Shown here: positions 8,610 to 16,760 of the stretch, in pieces | Numbering within the stretch: position 1 is the stretch's first letter | Layout of the letters: the number at the start of each line of letters is the position of its first letter | Source: an uncultured Treponema sp. | Lineage (GTDB): Bacteria; Spirochaetota; Spirochaetia; Treponematales; Treponemataceae | Length of the DNA: 36,411 nt | Assembly: GCA_937915735.1 (NCBI GenBank) | Contig: CALGGS010000227.1 | Span: 1 to 36,411, forward strand | Reading direction: 5' to 3' | Notes under the pieces: model-generated | What the model was told of the DNA's origin: nothing | Databases searched by the model: none | The model's input: only the letters and a program-made list of their open reading frames with translations | Made by a program: the position numbers and the translations under genes

Positions 8610-9265
8610 TCGAGAAATTGACGATAGTTTGAGAAAGAAAAATCTGCTTCTTTTACTTTTTTACTGAAAATTCTTTTGAAGCGGGAGGTAATGAGCGCGC
8701 TTTTCATGCCCGCATTTTTAGCTCCACGGACATCATAGCGAATGCTGTTTCCTACATAAAGGATTTCTGAAGGCTCAACTTCAAGGGCATTTGCCATAAT
8801 CCCAAAGGGATATTTTGAAGGCTTAAGGGCGCCAATCTGCTCTGTGCCCAAAATCAAATCGCAATAAGGAACGACTCCCCAGATGTCACCCTTTTGGTCC
8901 GGCGGAAAATCAGAAAGAAGGGCGATTTTGTAGCCCTTTTCGTGAAGAGCCTTAAAAGTTTCGAGGATATTCTCGAAGGGCTTGATTCTTTGGAAATAAA
9001 TTTTTAAGTCGTCATAAGCGACTTTTTTGATTAAAGCCTTTGATTCTTCTACGGATTTTCCGGTTCTTTCTGCAAAAAGCCGCGCCTGATATTCATAAAA
9101 ATCTGGAAGAGGGGCGGTTCTGTGCATTACATCACGGACTTTGTTGTAATCAAGATAAAAGAAAAAATTCTTGATGATATGAGGCAAAAGCCTGATGTAC
9201 AGAGAATTCTGTGGATAGAGAGTTCCGTCAATGTCAAAAGCGATAACTTTTATTCCGTCAAGCAT
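8597..9265 (-). CDS. HAD-family hydrolase (phosphatase)
   Basis: 222 aa from the preferred ATG at 9265. Motif I is FDIDGTLYP with the nucleophile and acid/base Asp pair, motif II is LLSDFPPD, the motif III lysine is in GALKPSKYPFG, and motif IV is YVGNSIRYDVRGAKNAGM. A helical cap lies between motifs I and II. Such proteins hydrolyse phosphate esters in the cytoplasm; the substrate cannot be read from the sequence. An upstream in-frame ATG at 9322 would add 19 residues. It is less likely, because a perfect TATAAT ends 6 nt before ATG 9265 and there is no ribosome-binding site, so the transcript probably begins at the ATG itself. Confidence 0.85.
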   Translation of the reverse strand: MLDGIKVIAFDIDGTLYPQNSLYIRLLPHIIKNFFFYLDYNKVRDVMHRTAPLPDFYEYQARLFAERTGKSVEESKALIKKVAYDDLKIYFQRIKPFENILETFKALHEKGYKIALLSDFPPDQKGDIWGVVPYCDLILGTEQIGALKPSKYPFGIMANALEVEPSEILYVGNSIRYDVRGAKNAGMKSALITSRFKRIFSKKVKEADFSFSNYRQFLDIVL

Positions 9266-9271
9266 AAAAAA

Positions 9272-9277
9272 ATTATA
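9272..9277 (-). promoter_or_regulatory. -10 box of the HAD gene, leaderless start
   Basis: TATAAT on the minus strand, 6 nt before the ATG at 9265. There is no ribosome-binding site between them and no good -35. Confidence 0.5.
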
Positions 9278-9306
9278 ACACAGGATTTTAAAAATAAAAA
9301 GATTTG

Positions 9307-9338
9307 CACCCGACAATTTCAAATTGGATTATCGGGTG
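9307..9338 (-). terminator. Rho-independent-like terminator after the epimerase gene
   Basis: The stem CACCCGA/TCGGGTG encloses a smaller CAATTT/AAATTG hairpin. On the minus strand it is followed by CAAATCTTTTTATTTTT. It lies 17 nt after the stop of the aldose-1-epimerase-like gene and just ahead of the HAD promoter, so the two minus-strand genes are probably separate transcripts. Confidence 0.6.
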
Positions 9339-9355
9339 ACTTTTTGGGAATTCCT

Positions 9356-10282
9356 CTATTTCTCGATGGTAATCGACTGGTCAGCGGTAAAGCTCTTTCC
9401 AGGTTCAAGGGAAATCAGCGCCGCCTTTTCTTCCCACTCGTGCTCGGTGTTCTCGGCGTCAGCGGTTCCGTACCAGGGTTCGATGCAGTTAAAGCCGTTT
9501 CCGTTCACGCCCTCGGCTCCCTTTCCGCCCTGCCAGACCATAAGGTATGGATAGCCGGCGCAGTTTACCTTAACCAGAGAGCCGTCTTTTTTGTTGCGCA
9601 GGCCCACCCAGTTTGACTTGAATGCGGTAAAGAAGTGACCGTTTCCGAATCCGTCACCGTTAATCGGGATGATTCCGGCTTCTTTTTCACCGTAGGCTTT
9701 TGTGCATGGAGCCGTTCCTTCTTCGTCAACGGCAAGCTGGGCGGCATCGTTCAAGAGAACTGTGGTAAGAGGCTCCCGTCGCTCAAATTCATACTGATAA
9801 TCGGCATTTGTCGTTCCGGCCGGGTCAGTGTTTCTCGGACAGCAGAAGGCTGTGTGGCTTCCAAGAGAGAAGAGCATTGTGCTTGAATCCGTGTTTGTGA
9901 CCGTCGTGGTGAAAATCAAGCCGTTTTCCTTTAACTCGTAGTGAGTCTTCAGGCTGAATTTCCAGGGGAATTTGTCGGCAGTCTCGGCATTTTCGGTCAG
10001 TTCAAATGTCGCGCTTGTCGCAGTCTGCTCGATAAGCTTATGCTCCATGTCACGGCTCATTCCGTTGTTGACAAGATGATATTCTTTTCCGCCGTAAGTG
10101 TAGAATCCGTCCTTGATGCGGCCTACATGGGGAAAGAGAACCGGCGCGTGGAATTTCCAGACTTCCTCCGGGCCTTCAAATACATATTTAGTGCCGTCTT
10201 TTACGCTGCGGAAAGAATTGATTTCCGCCCCGTGGGTGTTGAGAACTACTTCGTAGTTATTGTTTTTAAGTGTGATTTTCAT
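9356..10282 (-). CDS. Aldose 1-epimerase family protein
   Basis: 308 aa from ATG 10282 (MKITLKNNNYEVVLNTHGAEINSFR). ATG 10291 (MSAMK...) is possible. The N-terminal THGAEI.SF segment, HAPVLFPHVGRIKDGFY, LGSHTAF with a histidine, and the closing YPYLMVWQGG and CIEPWYG motifs match the galactose-mutarotase-like beta-sandwich superfamily, in particular the LacX/aldose-1-epimerase group. These cytoplasmic enzymes interconvert alpha and beta anomers of sugars. The exact sugar is unknown. No Shine-Dalgarno sequence is seen; GTGATAAA just upstream may act as a -10. The gene is followed by a hairpin terminator. Confidence 0.85.
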   Translation of the reverse strand: MKITLKNNNYEVVLNTHGAEINSFRSVKDGTKYVFEGPEEVWKFHAPVLFPHVGRIKDGFYTYGGKEYHLVNNGMSRDMEHKLIEQTATSATFELTENAETADKFPWKFSLKTHYELKENGLIFTTTVTNTDSSTMLFSLGSHTAFCCPRNTDPAGTTNADYQYEFERREPLTTVLLNDAAQLAVDEEGTAPCTKAYGEKEAGIIPINGDGFGNGHFFTAFKSNWVGLRNKKDGSLVKVNCAGYPYLMVWQGGKGAEGVNGNGFNCIEPWYGTADAENTEHEWEEKAALISLEPGKSFTADQSITIEK

Positions 10283-10378
10283 AGCGCTCATTTTATCACA
10301 AAGCTGATATTTAATCAAAATCTGCGCCCCTTGCGACGGCTTTTCACTTTTCGCTTTTCAGTTTTACTGTAAATTGCC

Positions 10379-10384
10379 GATAAT
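10379..10384 (+). promoter_or_regulatory. -10-like box of the exported protein/aroB transcript
   Basis: GATAAT ends 7 nt before the ATG at 10392. The only ribosome-binding candidate is a weak GAAAG directly touching the ATG, so this may be another leaderless start. Confidence 0.35.
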
Positions 10385-10391
10385 CTGAAAG

Positions 10392-11003
10392 ATGAAAAAG
10401 ATTTTTCTAGCCGTTTTTGCAGCGTTTTTTGCATTTTTCTCGATTTTGCCAGCTTTTTCGTATATGGTGAAGTACAAGGAGGACTATTACCGACTTTACC
10501 ATATTCATTACGCTCAGTTTCCAGACGACTGCATTGAAAACATATATTGGCTTGAGCAGGCCGTGAAGGCAGATTTTTGCAATCCGCTCTACGCACCTGT
10601 AAAAATTAGCGACGAGACTGATTGGGAGAAATACCGCTATCTCTTTATGATGCATATAAATTTAAAACTGATTGAGCAGCACACCAGACTCGGACGAATC
10701 TACGACAAGCAAGTGGCCCACTTTTATGACGCGCCCTGGAGGGATGCCTACATCGAGAACCTGAACAAGGCAAAAACTTGCTACGAGGCGGGGCTTTACT
10801 ACTGGAGAGAAGCCAAACTTTGGGCAGAAAAAGCTAATGTCGGGAAATTCAAATTCTTATTTCTGACAGACATTCAAAACTGGGAAGACGAACGGGAGAG
10901 AATCGGGAACGGAAAACTTGACTATGAAAAAACTCTGAACCGTGAGCTCAGCCGAGTAAACAAAGTAATAGAAGAATTCGAAAAAATGGAAAAGGAATAT
11001 TAA
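10392..11003 (+). CDS. Exported protein of unknown function
   Basis: 203 aa; I do not recognise the family. Residues 1-23 are a clear signal peptide (MKKIFLAVFAAFFAFFSILPAFS) with likely cleavage before YMVKY, so the mature protein is periplasmic. The mature part is very rich in Tyr, Trp, Lys and Glu and appears all-helical (DYYRLYHIHYAQF, ENLNKAKTCYEAGLYYWREAKLWAEKA). The AKTCYEAGLYYWREA stretch is reminiscent of a TPR-type helix pair, but I see no repeat array. Its stop is 2 nt before aroB, whose ribosome-binding site lies within the end of this gene, so the two are co-transcribed. Confidence 0.75.
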   Translation: MKKIFLAVFAAFFAFFSILPAFSYMVKYKEDYYRLYHIHYAQFPDDCIENIYWLEQAVKADFCNPLYAPVKISDETDWEKYRYLFMMHINLKLIEQHTRLGRIYDKQVAHFYDAPWRDAYIENLNKAKTCYEAGLYYWREAKLWAEKANVGKFKFLFLTDIQNWEDERERIGNGKLDYEKTLNRELSRVNKVIEEFEKMEKEY

Positions 11004-11005
11004 TT

Positions 11006-12181
11006 ATGACATTTGAAGAAAAAGATATTATTTACCCGCCAGTTCATCCTGGAACTGACAGAACCTTCATCCGCTTTTATGACGGCGAGATTGATTTGAA
11101 TTCAATTTTTTATTCTGCAGAAAAAGAAACGCTTCCGCAGAGGATTTTCGTGACAGACACGAGCGTGGCGGGTCTTTCCGCAATGAATAGCTTCGTGGAT
11201 TTTTTCCGAGGCGAGGACTTTTCTCACCCGAAAATCGAAGCGGGCTTTGTCGGAAAGCGGGGGAAAGATGTCCTTTTGATTTTGGGTGCCGGCGAGCCGT
11301 ACAAAACGATTGAGAGCGTGCTTGCGATTGTAAAGGCCGCCCTCGACAATAACGGTCAGCGCTCAGCTGTTTTTGTGGGAATTGGTGGCGGAGTCATTAC
11401 CGATATGACAGCTTTTGCCGCTTCGATTTTTAAACGGGGCGCTCACTGCGAGCTGGTTCCGACAACGCTTCTTTCTATGGTAGATGCCGCAATTGGCGGG
11501 AAAACCGGCTGCGACTTCGACTCATACAAGAATATGATTGGCTCGTTTTTCCCCGCACAGAAAATTCATATCTGCCCGAGCTTTATCGAAAGCCTTCCTC
11601 AGCACGAATACCGCTCTGGAATGGCCGAGGTCGTAAAAACTGCCCTTCTCTATTCGCCTGAACTTTTTGAAAAACTTGAAAAATATCCTGAAATCTTAAA
11701 AGAGAGAAAAAATCCCCTCGTCGGCGAGGCAATCAGAATCTGCGTAAACGCAAAGGCAAAGGTCGTTGAGCAGGATTTGACAGAAAAAAACATCCGGATG
11801 CAGCTGAATTTAGGTCACACCTTCGGACACGCCTTGGAAAGCATGGCAGGACTCGGAGCCGTGCCCCACGGTGACGGAGTTGCCTGGGGAATGGCCCGGG
11901 CTGCCGATTTAAGCCAGCGGCTTGGACTTTGCACAAAGGAATATGCAAATCGCGTAAAAGACTGCCTCGCTTCCTTTGGCTGGGAAACAAAGGCCGTACA
12001 CTCGGAAATGAAGAAAAAATACGACTCAGACGAAGAAATCGCAAAAATCTTGCTGAACGCAATGAAAAAAGACAAGAAAAATTCATCTGACAAGGTTCGC
12101 TTCATTTTGCAAGCGAATGTCGGAGAGACCGTGATCACTGAGGTTCCAGAAAAAGACATACTGGCAGTTCTTAAAGATTAA
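11006..12181 (+). CDS. aroB: 3-dehydroquinate synthase
   Basis: Second step of the shikimate pathway: converts DAHP to 3-dehydroquinate with NAD and a divalent metal. The NAD site GIGGGVITDMTAFAASIFKRG, the PTTLLSMVDAAIGGKTG block, the EYRSGMAEVVKTALL segment and the metal histidines in LNLGHTFGHALE and the later PHGDGVAWGM are all present. 391 aa is slightly longer than the usual 350-370, with a longer N-terminus. AAGGA at 10992-10996 is 9 nt before the ATG. It is translated together with the upstream exported protein, with no clear functional link. Confidence 0.93.
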   Translation: MTFEEKDIIYPPVHPGTDRTFIRFYDGEIDLNSIFYSAEKETLPQRIFVTDTSVAGLSAMNSFVDFFRGEDFSHPKIEAGFVGKRGKDVLLILGAGEPYKTIESVLAIVKAALDNNGQRSAVFVGIGGGVITDMTAFAASIFKRGAHCELVPTTLLSMVDAAIGGKTGCDFDSYKNMIGSFFPAQKIHICPSFIESLPQHEYRSGMAEVVKTALLYSPELFEKLEKYPEILKERKNPLVGEAIRICVNAKAKVVEQDLTEKNIRMQLNLGHTFGHALESMAGLGAVPHGDGVAWGMARAADLSQRLGLCTKEYANRVKDCLASFGWETKAVHSEMKKKYDSDEEIAKILLNAMKKDKKNSSDKVRFILQANVGETVITEVPEKDILAVLKD

Positions 12182-12213
12182 ATTTTCAACTTTCAATTTT
12201 AGAACTCCTATGC

Positions 12214-12219
12214 TACAAT
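12214..12219 (+). promoter_or_regulatory. -10 box of the M16 peptidase pair, leaderless start
   Basis: TACAAT ends 6 nt before the ATG at 12226. There is no Shine-Dalgarno sequence in the gap, so the mRNA likely starts at or within a base of the ATG. Confidence 0.45.
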
Positions 12220-12225
12220 GTTTCT

Positions 12226-13749
12226 ATGTTTAGAAATTTAAAAAAATCTCTTTTGTGCGTAAGCTTATCCTGCGCACTTTTCTTGGGCTTTGCCGAAGAA
12301 ACTTCCTTCGAAGGTCTTTATCGCTACAAGCTTGATAACGGTCTTGAGCTTTTTGTTGCCGAAAATAATTCAGCCCCGCTTGCCTACATCGAAATCGCTG
12401 TCCGGGCGGGTGCCGTAACTCAAACCCCACAAAATGCAGGTCTTTTCCACCTTTACGAGCATATGCTTTTTAAGGGCAACGAAAAATATGCAAACCAAAG
12501 TGAATTCACCAAAGCCGAAAATCAGCTCGGCGCAATAGACGAAAACGGCTCAACGGGCGTTGACAGGGTAAATTACTATTTTACGATTCCCGCGAATATG
12601 ACAAAAGAGGGGCTTGAATTCTGGTCTTACGCTCTAAGGACTCCAAAGCTCGAAGAAGGAGAGCTTGAAAACGAAAAGGCCGTAGTCCTTTCCGAAATCA
12701 ATGCAGATTTTACTAATCCTTCGCACATCAGAAGCGCAGCCCTCTTCAAAAATCTTTTTCCTGAAGAACCTTACAAACTTTCACCAAGTGGCTCTCCAAA
12801 AATCGTGCAGAATGCGACGGCAAATGACCTGCGCGAAATTCAACAAAAATATTACATTCCGGCAAACACGGCGATTTTTGTTGGCGGAGATGTAAAACAC
12901 GACGAAATTTTTGGTTATGCAAAAGAAATTTTTGGCAACTGGCAAAATCCCGCTCAAAATGAGGAAAGTGTCGCAGTTCCGTCAAAAGAGCCTTTATCAA
13001 AAGACAAAAAATTCGTATTCGTTGACGCTTCAAGCAGCGGAAAACTTATTCAGATTGGCTATTATCTTCGCGGACCGGACGGCGAAACTGACTCAGAAGA
13101 CACTTATGCGGCAGATGTCTGGACGGCAATCGTCTCAAATCCAAACGGAAGTTTTTCAAATGCTTTCGTGGCAAATAAAAAACTTTCAATTCCTGAAAGC
13201 GACTATGTTGGCGCTTCTTACACGACAAGAAGAGCGAGCGGAATCATCGGCTTTTACGGCGCTCTTCTCAATGACAGCGTAAAACAAGCCCCTTCTGCTC
13301 CCGTCGCTGACACAAACTACGGCTTTGGCTCTTTCGATGTTTTTTCTTCAAAGAATCTTTCACCTGCCGACAAGGCTGACGAATTTCTTGCGACAGTAAA
13401 AAAACAGGCGGCTCTTGATGTCACAAGAGACACTCCGCTTTCGCTTGTAATCCAGCAGTTTGAAGATTCACGAATTTACGAGCTTGAAAGCGCAAAATCA
13501 ATTCTCTCATCACTTTCCTTCTTTTGGTCCGCATGTGGCTCAGATTATTTTTTCAGCTATGACAATAATATCTCAAAAGTCACAGAAGAATCGGTCAGGG
13601 CATTCGTAGAAAAATATATTTCCGGCAAAAAGGGAATTCTGATTGTCTCTGTCAGCCCAGAAATCTGGTCGGACTACAAAAGCTCTTTCATCTCACACGG
13701 CTATCAGGAAATAACAAAAGAAAACGCTTTCTGGCAAAACAAAAACTAG
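12226..13749 (+). CDS. M16 family zinc metallopeptidase, catalytic subunit, exported
   Basis: 507 aa. Residues 1-23 are a signal peptide (LLCVSLSCALFLGFA), so it acts in the periplasm. The inverted zinc motif HxxEH is present as HLYEH at 75-79. The third ligand is probably E150 in ENEKAVVLSEI, 71 residues later, within the family's spacing. The C-terminal half is the second M16 domain and lacks the conserved Arg/Tyr substrate pair. These peptidases degrade peptides inside a closed chamber, often as a pair of one active and one inactive chain. The next gene, 24 nt downstream, supplies the inactive partner. Confidence 0.88.
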   Translation: MFRNLKKSLLCVSLSCALFLGFAEETSFEGLYRYKLDNGLELFVAENNSAPLAYIEIAVRAGAVTQTPQNAGLFHLYEHMLFKGNEKYANQSEFTKAENQLGAIDENGSTGVDRVNYYFTIPANMTKEGLEFWSYALRTPKLEEGELENEKAVVLSEINADFTNPSHIRSAALFKNLFPEEPYKLSPSGSPKIVQNATANDLREIQQKYYIPANTAIFVGGDVKHDEIFGYAKEIFGNWQNPAQNEESVAVPSKEPLSKDKKFVFVDASSSGKLIQIGYYLRGPDGETDSEDTYAADVWTAIVSNPNGSFSNAFVANKKLSIPESDYVGASYTTRRASGIIGFYGALLNDSVKQAPSAPVADTNYGFGSFDVFSSKNLSPADKADEFLATVKKQAALDVTRDTPLSLVIQQFEDSRIYELESAKSILSSLSFFWSACGSDYFFSYDNNISKVTEESVRAFVEKYISGKKGILIVSVSPEIWSDYKSSFISHGYQEITKENAFWQNKN

Positions 13750-13773
13750 GTCAGAATTCAGGAGCAAACAAAA

Positions 13774-15150
13774 ATGAAAAAAAATAAATTAAAAATCCTT
13801 GCTTTACTAAGCTCTCTCACAATTTTTTCAACCGTCTTACTGTCATGCGCCTCTACAAAAGTAGATACGCCGGTTTTAGTTGAATCAGTCGACGATTTTA
13901 CGACAAAGACACTTTCAAACGGAATAACAGTCACATTCAAGCAGAACCGCGGCAGCAAAATCATAGTGCTCAGAATGATAATCGAAGGCGGAACGAGCGC
14001 CTTAGACGAAACCTTAGGCGGCCTTGAAGACATTACCTTTGACCTTCTTCTTCGCGGCTCAGAAAGTTATCCTTACGAAAAAATCAAGCAGCTTGAATAC
14101 GAAAAAAGCTTTTCCCTCTCCTCTTCTGTCGGAAAAGATTACTCAGCCTTAGGCTTCACTTGCATTCAGCGCGATATGAGCGAGGTTTTCGAGCTTTTCT
14201 CAGACTGCGTACTAAACCCGCGCTTCCTGGAAGCTGATTTTAACCAGCTTATGACAGAAAATTCCGCAGCAATGAAAGAGCGCTCATCATCTCCAAACGG
14301 TGCCTTGAGCCTTGCATTGACAAAAACCGCATTCCAAGGTCATCCCTACGCTACGACCACAAAAATCACTGAAGAAACTTACAAAAACATAAATCTTGAT
14401 TTAATTCGCTCCCATCATAAGTCACTTTTAAATGCGCTTCGCCTAAAATTCGTCATAGTAGGAAATTTCTCGCAAGCTTTGCAAAATGATTTTGTCTCAA
14501 AACTGGAAATAGCATTTGGAAATCTTTCAAAAAAACAATATTCAGAACCGAAAATTCCGAAGATTCCATTCAGCCTTAACGGAAATGTAAAAATCGCAAA
14601 CGAGCAGGCGGGGAACACTGGCTATGTCGCAGGCTTTTTCCCTTGCCCCTCCCGCTCAGACGCAGACTACATTCCCTTCGCAATCGCAACGATGTATCTG
14701 GACGACCTTTTCTTCTCGAATGTCCGTGAAAAGGCAGGAGCTGTCTATTCAATCAATACGGGCGTAATCGGCGGAAAAGAGCTGCTCGGAGTAATTTCGG
14801 CATACAAAGTAAGTGACCAGAAAAATCTTAAGAACGCGATTATGCAGGCCTTCGCTGCCTACAGCGACTCAGAGCTTGAAAAAGACATTGACCAGTACAA
14901 AAACAAATACATTTCCGCCCTATTCAGTCCTTCACAGACAGCCTCTGGCTCGGCATCAAATGTAGTTTCAAGCCTTGAATTCTTTGGGGACGCAAGAGCA
15001 TATTTAAAGCGAGTCGAGGCAGTACAGAACACTACAAGCAAACAAGTTCAAGATGCCTTTAAGAAGTACCTTGAACCTATTGCAAAAGAGAATTACATTC
15101 GCTGGATAGTAGTAGATGGAGACAGAAATCTTGATGATTACGGATTTTAA
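13774..15150 (+). CDS. M16 family non-catalytic subunit, lipoprotein
   Basis: 458 aa. The N-terminus is a lipoprotein signal with lipobox LLSCA, so the mature protein starts at a lipidated Cys. It has the M16 fold signatures (LSNGITVTFKQN, then EGGTSALDETLGGLEDITFDLLLRGS) but the HxxEH motif is replaced by GLEDI, so it cannot bind zinc in the usual way. It keeps the REKAGAVYSI motif, equivalent to the Arg/Tyr pair that grips substrate in the non-catalytic partner. The catalytic subunit directly upstream has the reverse set, so the two probably form a heterodimer held at the membrane by this chain. AGGAG at 13760-13764 is 9 nt from the ATG. Confidence 0.86.
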   Translation: MKKNKLKILALLSSLTIFSTVLLSCASTKVDTPVLVESVDDFTTKTLSNGITVTFKQNRGSKIIVLRMIIEGGTSALDETLGGLEDITFDLLLRGSESYPYEKIKQLEYEKSFSLSSSVGKDYSALGFTCIQRDMSEVFELFSDCVLNPRFLEADFNQLMTENSAAMKERSSSPNGALSLALTKTAFQGHPYATTTKITEETYKNINLDLIRSHHKSLLNALRLKFVIVGNFSQALQNDFVSKLEIAFGNLSKKQYSEPKIPKIPFSLNGNVKIANEQAGNTGYVAGFFPCPSRSDADYIPFAIATMYLDDLFFSNVREKAGAVYSINTGVIGGKELLGVISAYKVSDQKNLKNAIMQAFAAYSDSELEKDIDQYKNKYISALFSPSQTASGSASNVVSSLEFFGDARAYLKRVEAVQNTTSKQVQDAFKKYLEPIAKENYIRWIVVDGDRNLDDYGF

Positions 15151-15156
15151 TTTGCC

Positions 15157-15972
15157 CTACTCAAGATGCTCGTAATCCGTGCGATCTAGGTCGCTAAGTC
15201 TAATCGAAGAACGGAGGGCAGCTTTTAGGTTCTCCGCTATGTAGGCACGAATTTTATTGATAGAATCAGGAGTCGTGCTTGCGGTGAACATAATGACAAC
15301 TAAAAGCGAGTCTCCGGCAGATTTAATCGCACTGATTTTTATGTCAACAGAAACTTGAACGCTTTTTAAGTTTAAGGTGACGCCTTCGATAATCTGATTG
15401 ATAAAAACGGCATTTGCCTGTCCAGCAGAAAGTTTTGCCGCAATTCCTACCGCTGAAATGTCGATGATTTTCAGCTTGAACATGCGATTGTCTTTAAGCC
15501 AGAGCAAATCGGCTTGAGACTCATTAAGGCAGTTCGCACGGACATATTTTCGCATACCCTTTGCATTTTTAGCGTCAATTGCCCTTACTATTTTATGAAA
15601 AACCTCTTCGGAATCCTCGTTTAAATCGATGACCCCCGCTTCCAAACTCAGACCAGCCTGAAAATTCGCCTGCTTGTCCTCTGGTAAAAAATGCATAATA
15701 ACGCCCATATCAAGCGGTGAAAAAACATTTTCTTCCGAAAAGGAACTGATAAAGTTATGCCAGCCTTTCGGAGTCATTTGAGCATCTGCCATACAAAAAC
15801 AGATAGAATCGGCATTTTTCCGCAAAAGAGCCTTTGCTTTCCGGTAATCGTCAATAGCGTAGACCTCGTATTCCATAAGACGCAAGCGTTCCAAAACCTG
15901 CTGCTCAAAGCCTATACTCGGTGAGATAAAAAAAACCTTGCGTCCATAAATTGATTTGTCTGCGTCAGCCAT
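15157..15972 (-). CDS. PilZ-domain protein with degenerate receiver-like N-terminus
   Basis: 271 aa. Residues 11-125 have a receiver-like pattern (KVFFISPSIGFEQQVLERLRLMEYEV, then SICFCMADAQMT). The acidic pocket is incomplete and no clear phospho-acceptor Asp/Lys set is seen. Residues about 138-265 look like a PilZ domain: the c-di-GMP-binding RxxxR is R141-K-Y-V-R145 and the DxSxxG is D171-I-S-A-V-G176. It would bind c-di-GMP in the cytoplasm and pass the signal through protein contacts, plausibly for motility. AGGAG lies 6 nt before the ATG. It converges on the M16 partner gene with a 6-nt gap. Confidence 0.78.
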   Translation of the reverse strand: MADADKSIYGRKVFFISPSIGFEQQVLERLRLMEYEVYAIDDYRKAKALLRKNADSICFCMADAQMTPKGWHNFISSFSEENVFSPLDMGVIMHFLPEDKQANFQAGLSLEAGVIDLNEDSEEVFHKIVRAIDAKNAKGMRKYVRANCLNESQADLLWLKDNRMFKLKIIDISAVGIAAKLSAGQANAVFINQIIEGVTLNLKSVQVSVDIKISAIKSAGDSLLVVIMFTASTTPDSINKIRAYIAENLKAALRSSIRLSDLDRTDYEHLE

Positions 15973-16109
15973 AAAACACTCCTATTTACTCCCTCCGCAA
16001 TATTTTCGCATAGTCAATATCATTTTAGGATTAAGGAGCTCATATCGTGCTTTAATTTTACCCCATATTATAAAAAAAGGAAAGCAGAACTTTTATGAGA
16101 AGTTTTTTT

Positions 16110-16760
16110 TTACTCGCTTGTAAGAATATTGTAGGCTTCCATCGGGTCTTTTGCGCTGAGAAGCGAATCGCGAACTTCTTTGTCCTTAAGCTTCGAGCTG
16201 AAGAAACTCAAGGTCTGCAAATAGTATGAGTGCTGATTATATGCGGCCGCAATCATAATAAGGATTCTGACAGGAGTGTCGTCTATCGTCTGGAAGTCAA
16301 GAAGCTCGCGCTTACAGATTCCAACGCTCATTACAAGGTCGGTGACAGAAGAAAGTCGGACATGAGGAATGGCGATTCCCCGTCCGATTGCAGTTGACAT
16401 AAGCTCTTCGCGCTTTAAAATTTCGTCAACAAGCTCTTTTTCGTTCTTGATTTGAGGAGCCGTAGCAAGATTCTGAGCAAGCTCAACGATTGCATCATGC
16501 TTCGTTGAATGGTCGATGAACATAATCCTGTCAGGTGAAAGGATGTTTTTTACGGCAACAATCTGCTTAACTTCTGCCGGCTTTTGAGTTGAAGAGAGAC
16601 GCTCGTTCACCCATTTTTCGATTTCCTGTTTTTTGAATCTCCAGACAGTACCGATTTTTCCGGCCGGGATTTCGCCCTTTTGCGCCCAATCATAAACAGT
16701 TCTTTCTGAAACTCTAAGATATTTCGCTACTTCTTCAATGGTAAGAATATCGTCTCCCAC
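16110..16760 (-). CDS. Excisionase-type HTH fused to PTS EIIA (PtsN-like) domain
   Basis: 216 aa from a GTG start with AAGGAGC 8 nt upstream. Residues 4-52 are an excisionase/MerR-like winged helix (LTIEEVAKYLRVSERTVYDWAQKGEIPAGKIG..WRF). Residues about 72-216 are a type-2 EIIA domain with the phosphorylatable histidine H133 in RGIAIPHVR. The EIIA part resembles PtsN (EIIA-Ntr), which relays phosphate status from HPr/NPr to regulatory targets rather than carrying sugar. The DNA-binding part suggests a regulator that reads PEP or nitrogen status. No sugar permease domain is nearby. Similar fusions occur in treponemes from what I recall. Confidence 0.88.
   Translation of the reverse strand: MGDDILTIEEVAKYLRVSERTVYDWAQKGEIPAGKIGTVWRFKKQEIEKWVNERLSSTQKPAEVKQIVAVKNILSPDRIMFIDHSTKHDAIVELAQNLATAPQIKNEKELVDEILKREELMSTAIGRGIAIPHVRLSSVTDLVMSVGICKRELLDFQTIDDTPVRILIMIAAAYNQHSYYLQTLSFFSSKLKDKEVRDSLLSAKDPMEAYNILTSE

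Noticed and set aside
9122..10372. Several plus-strand ORFs opposite the HAD and epimerase genes
   Set aside because: They overlap well-supported genes on the other strand, lack ribosome-binding sites and encode no recognisable domain.
16080..16112. Weak hairpin AACTT...AAGTT followed by a T-run after the EIIA gene
   Set aside because: The T-run is on the plus strand where no gene needs terminating, and the stem is only 5 bp.
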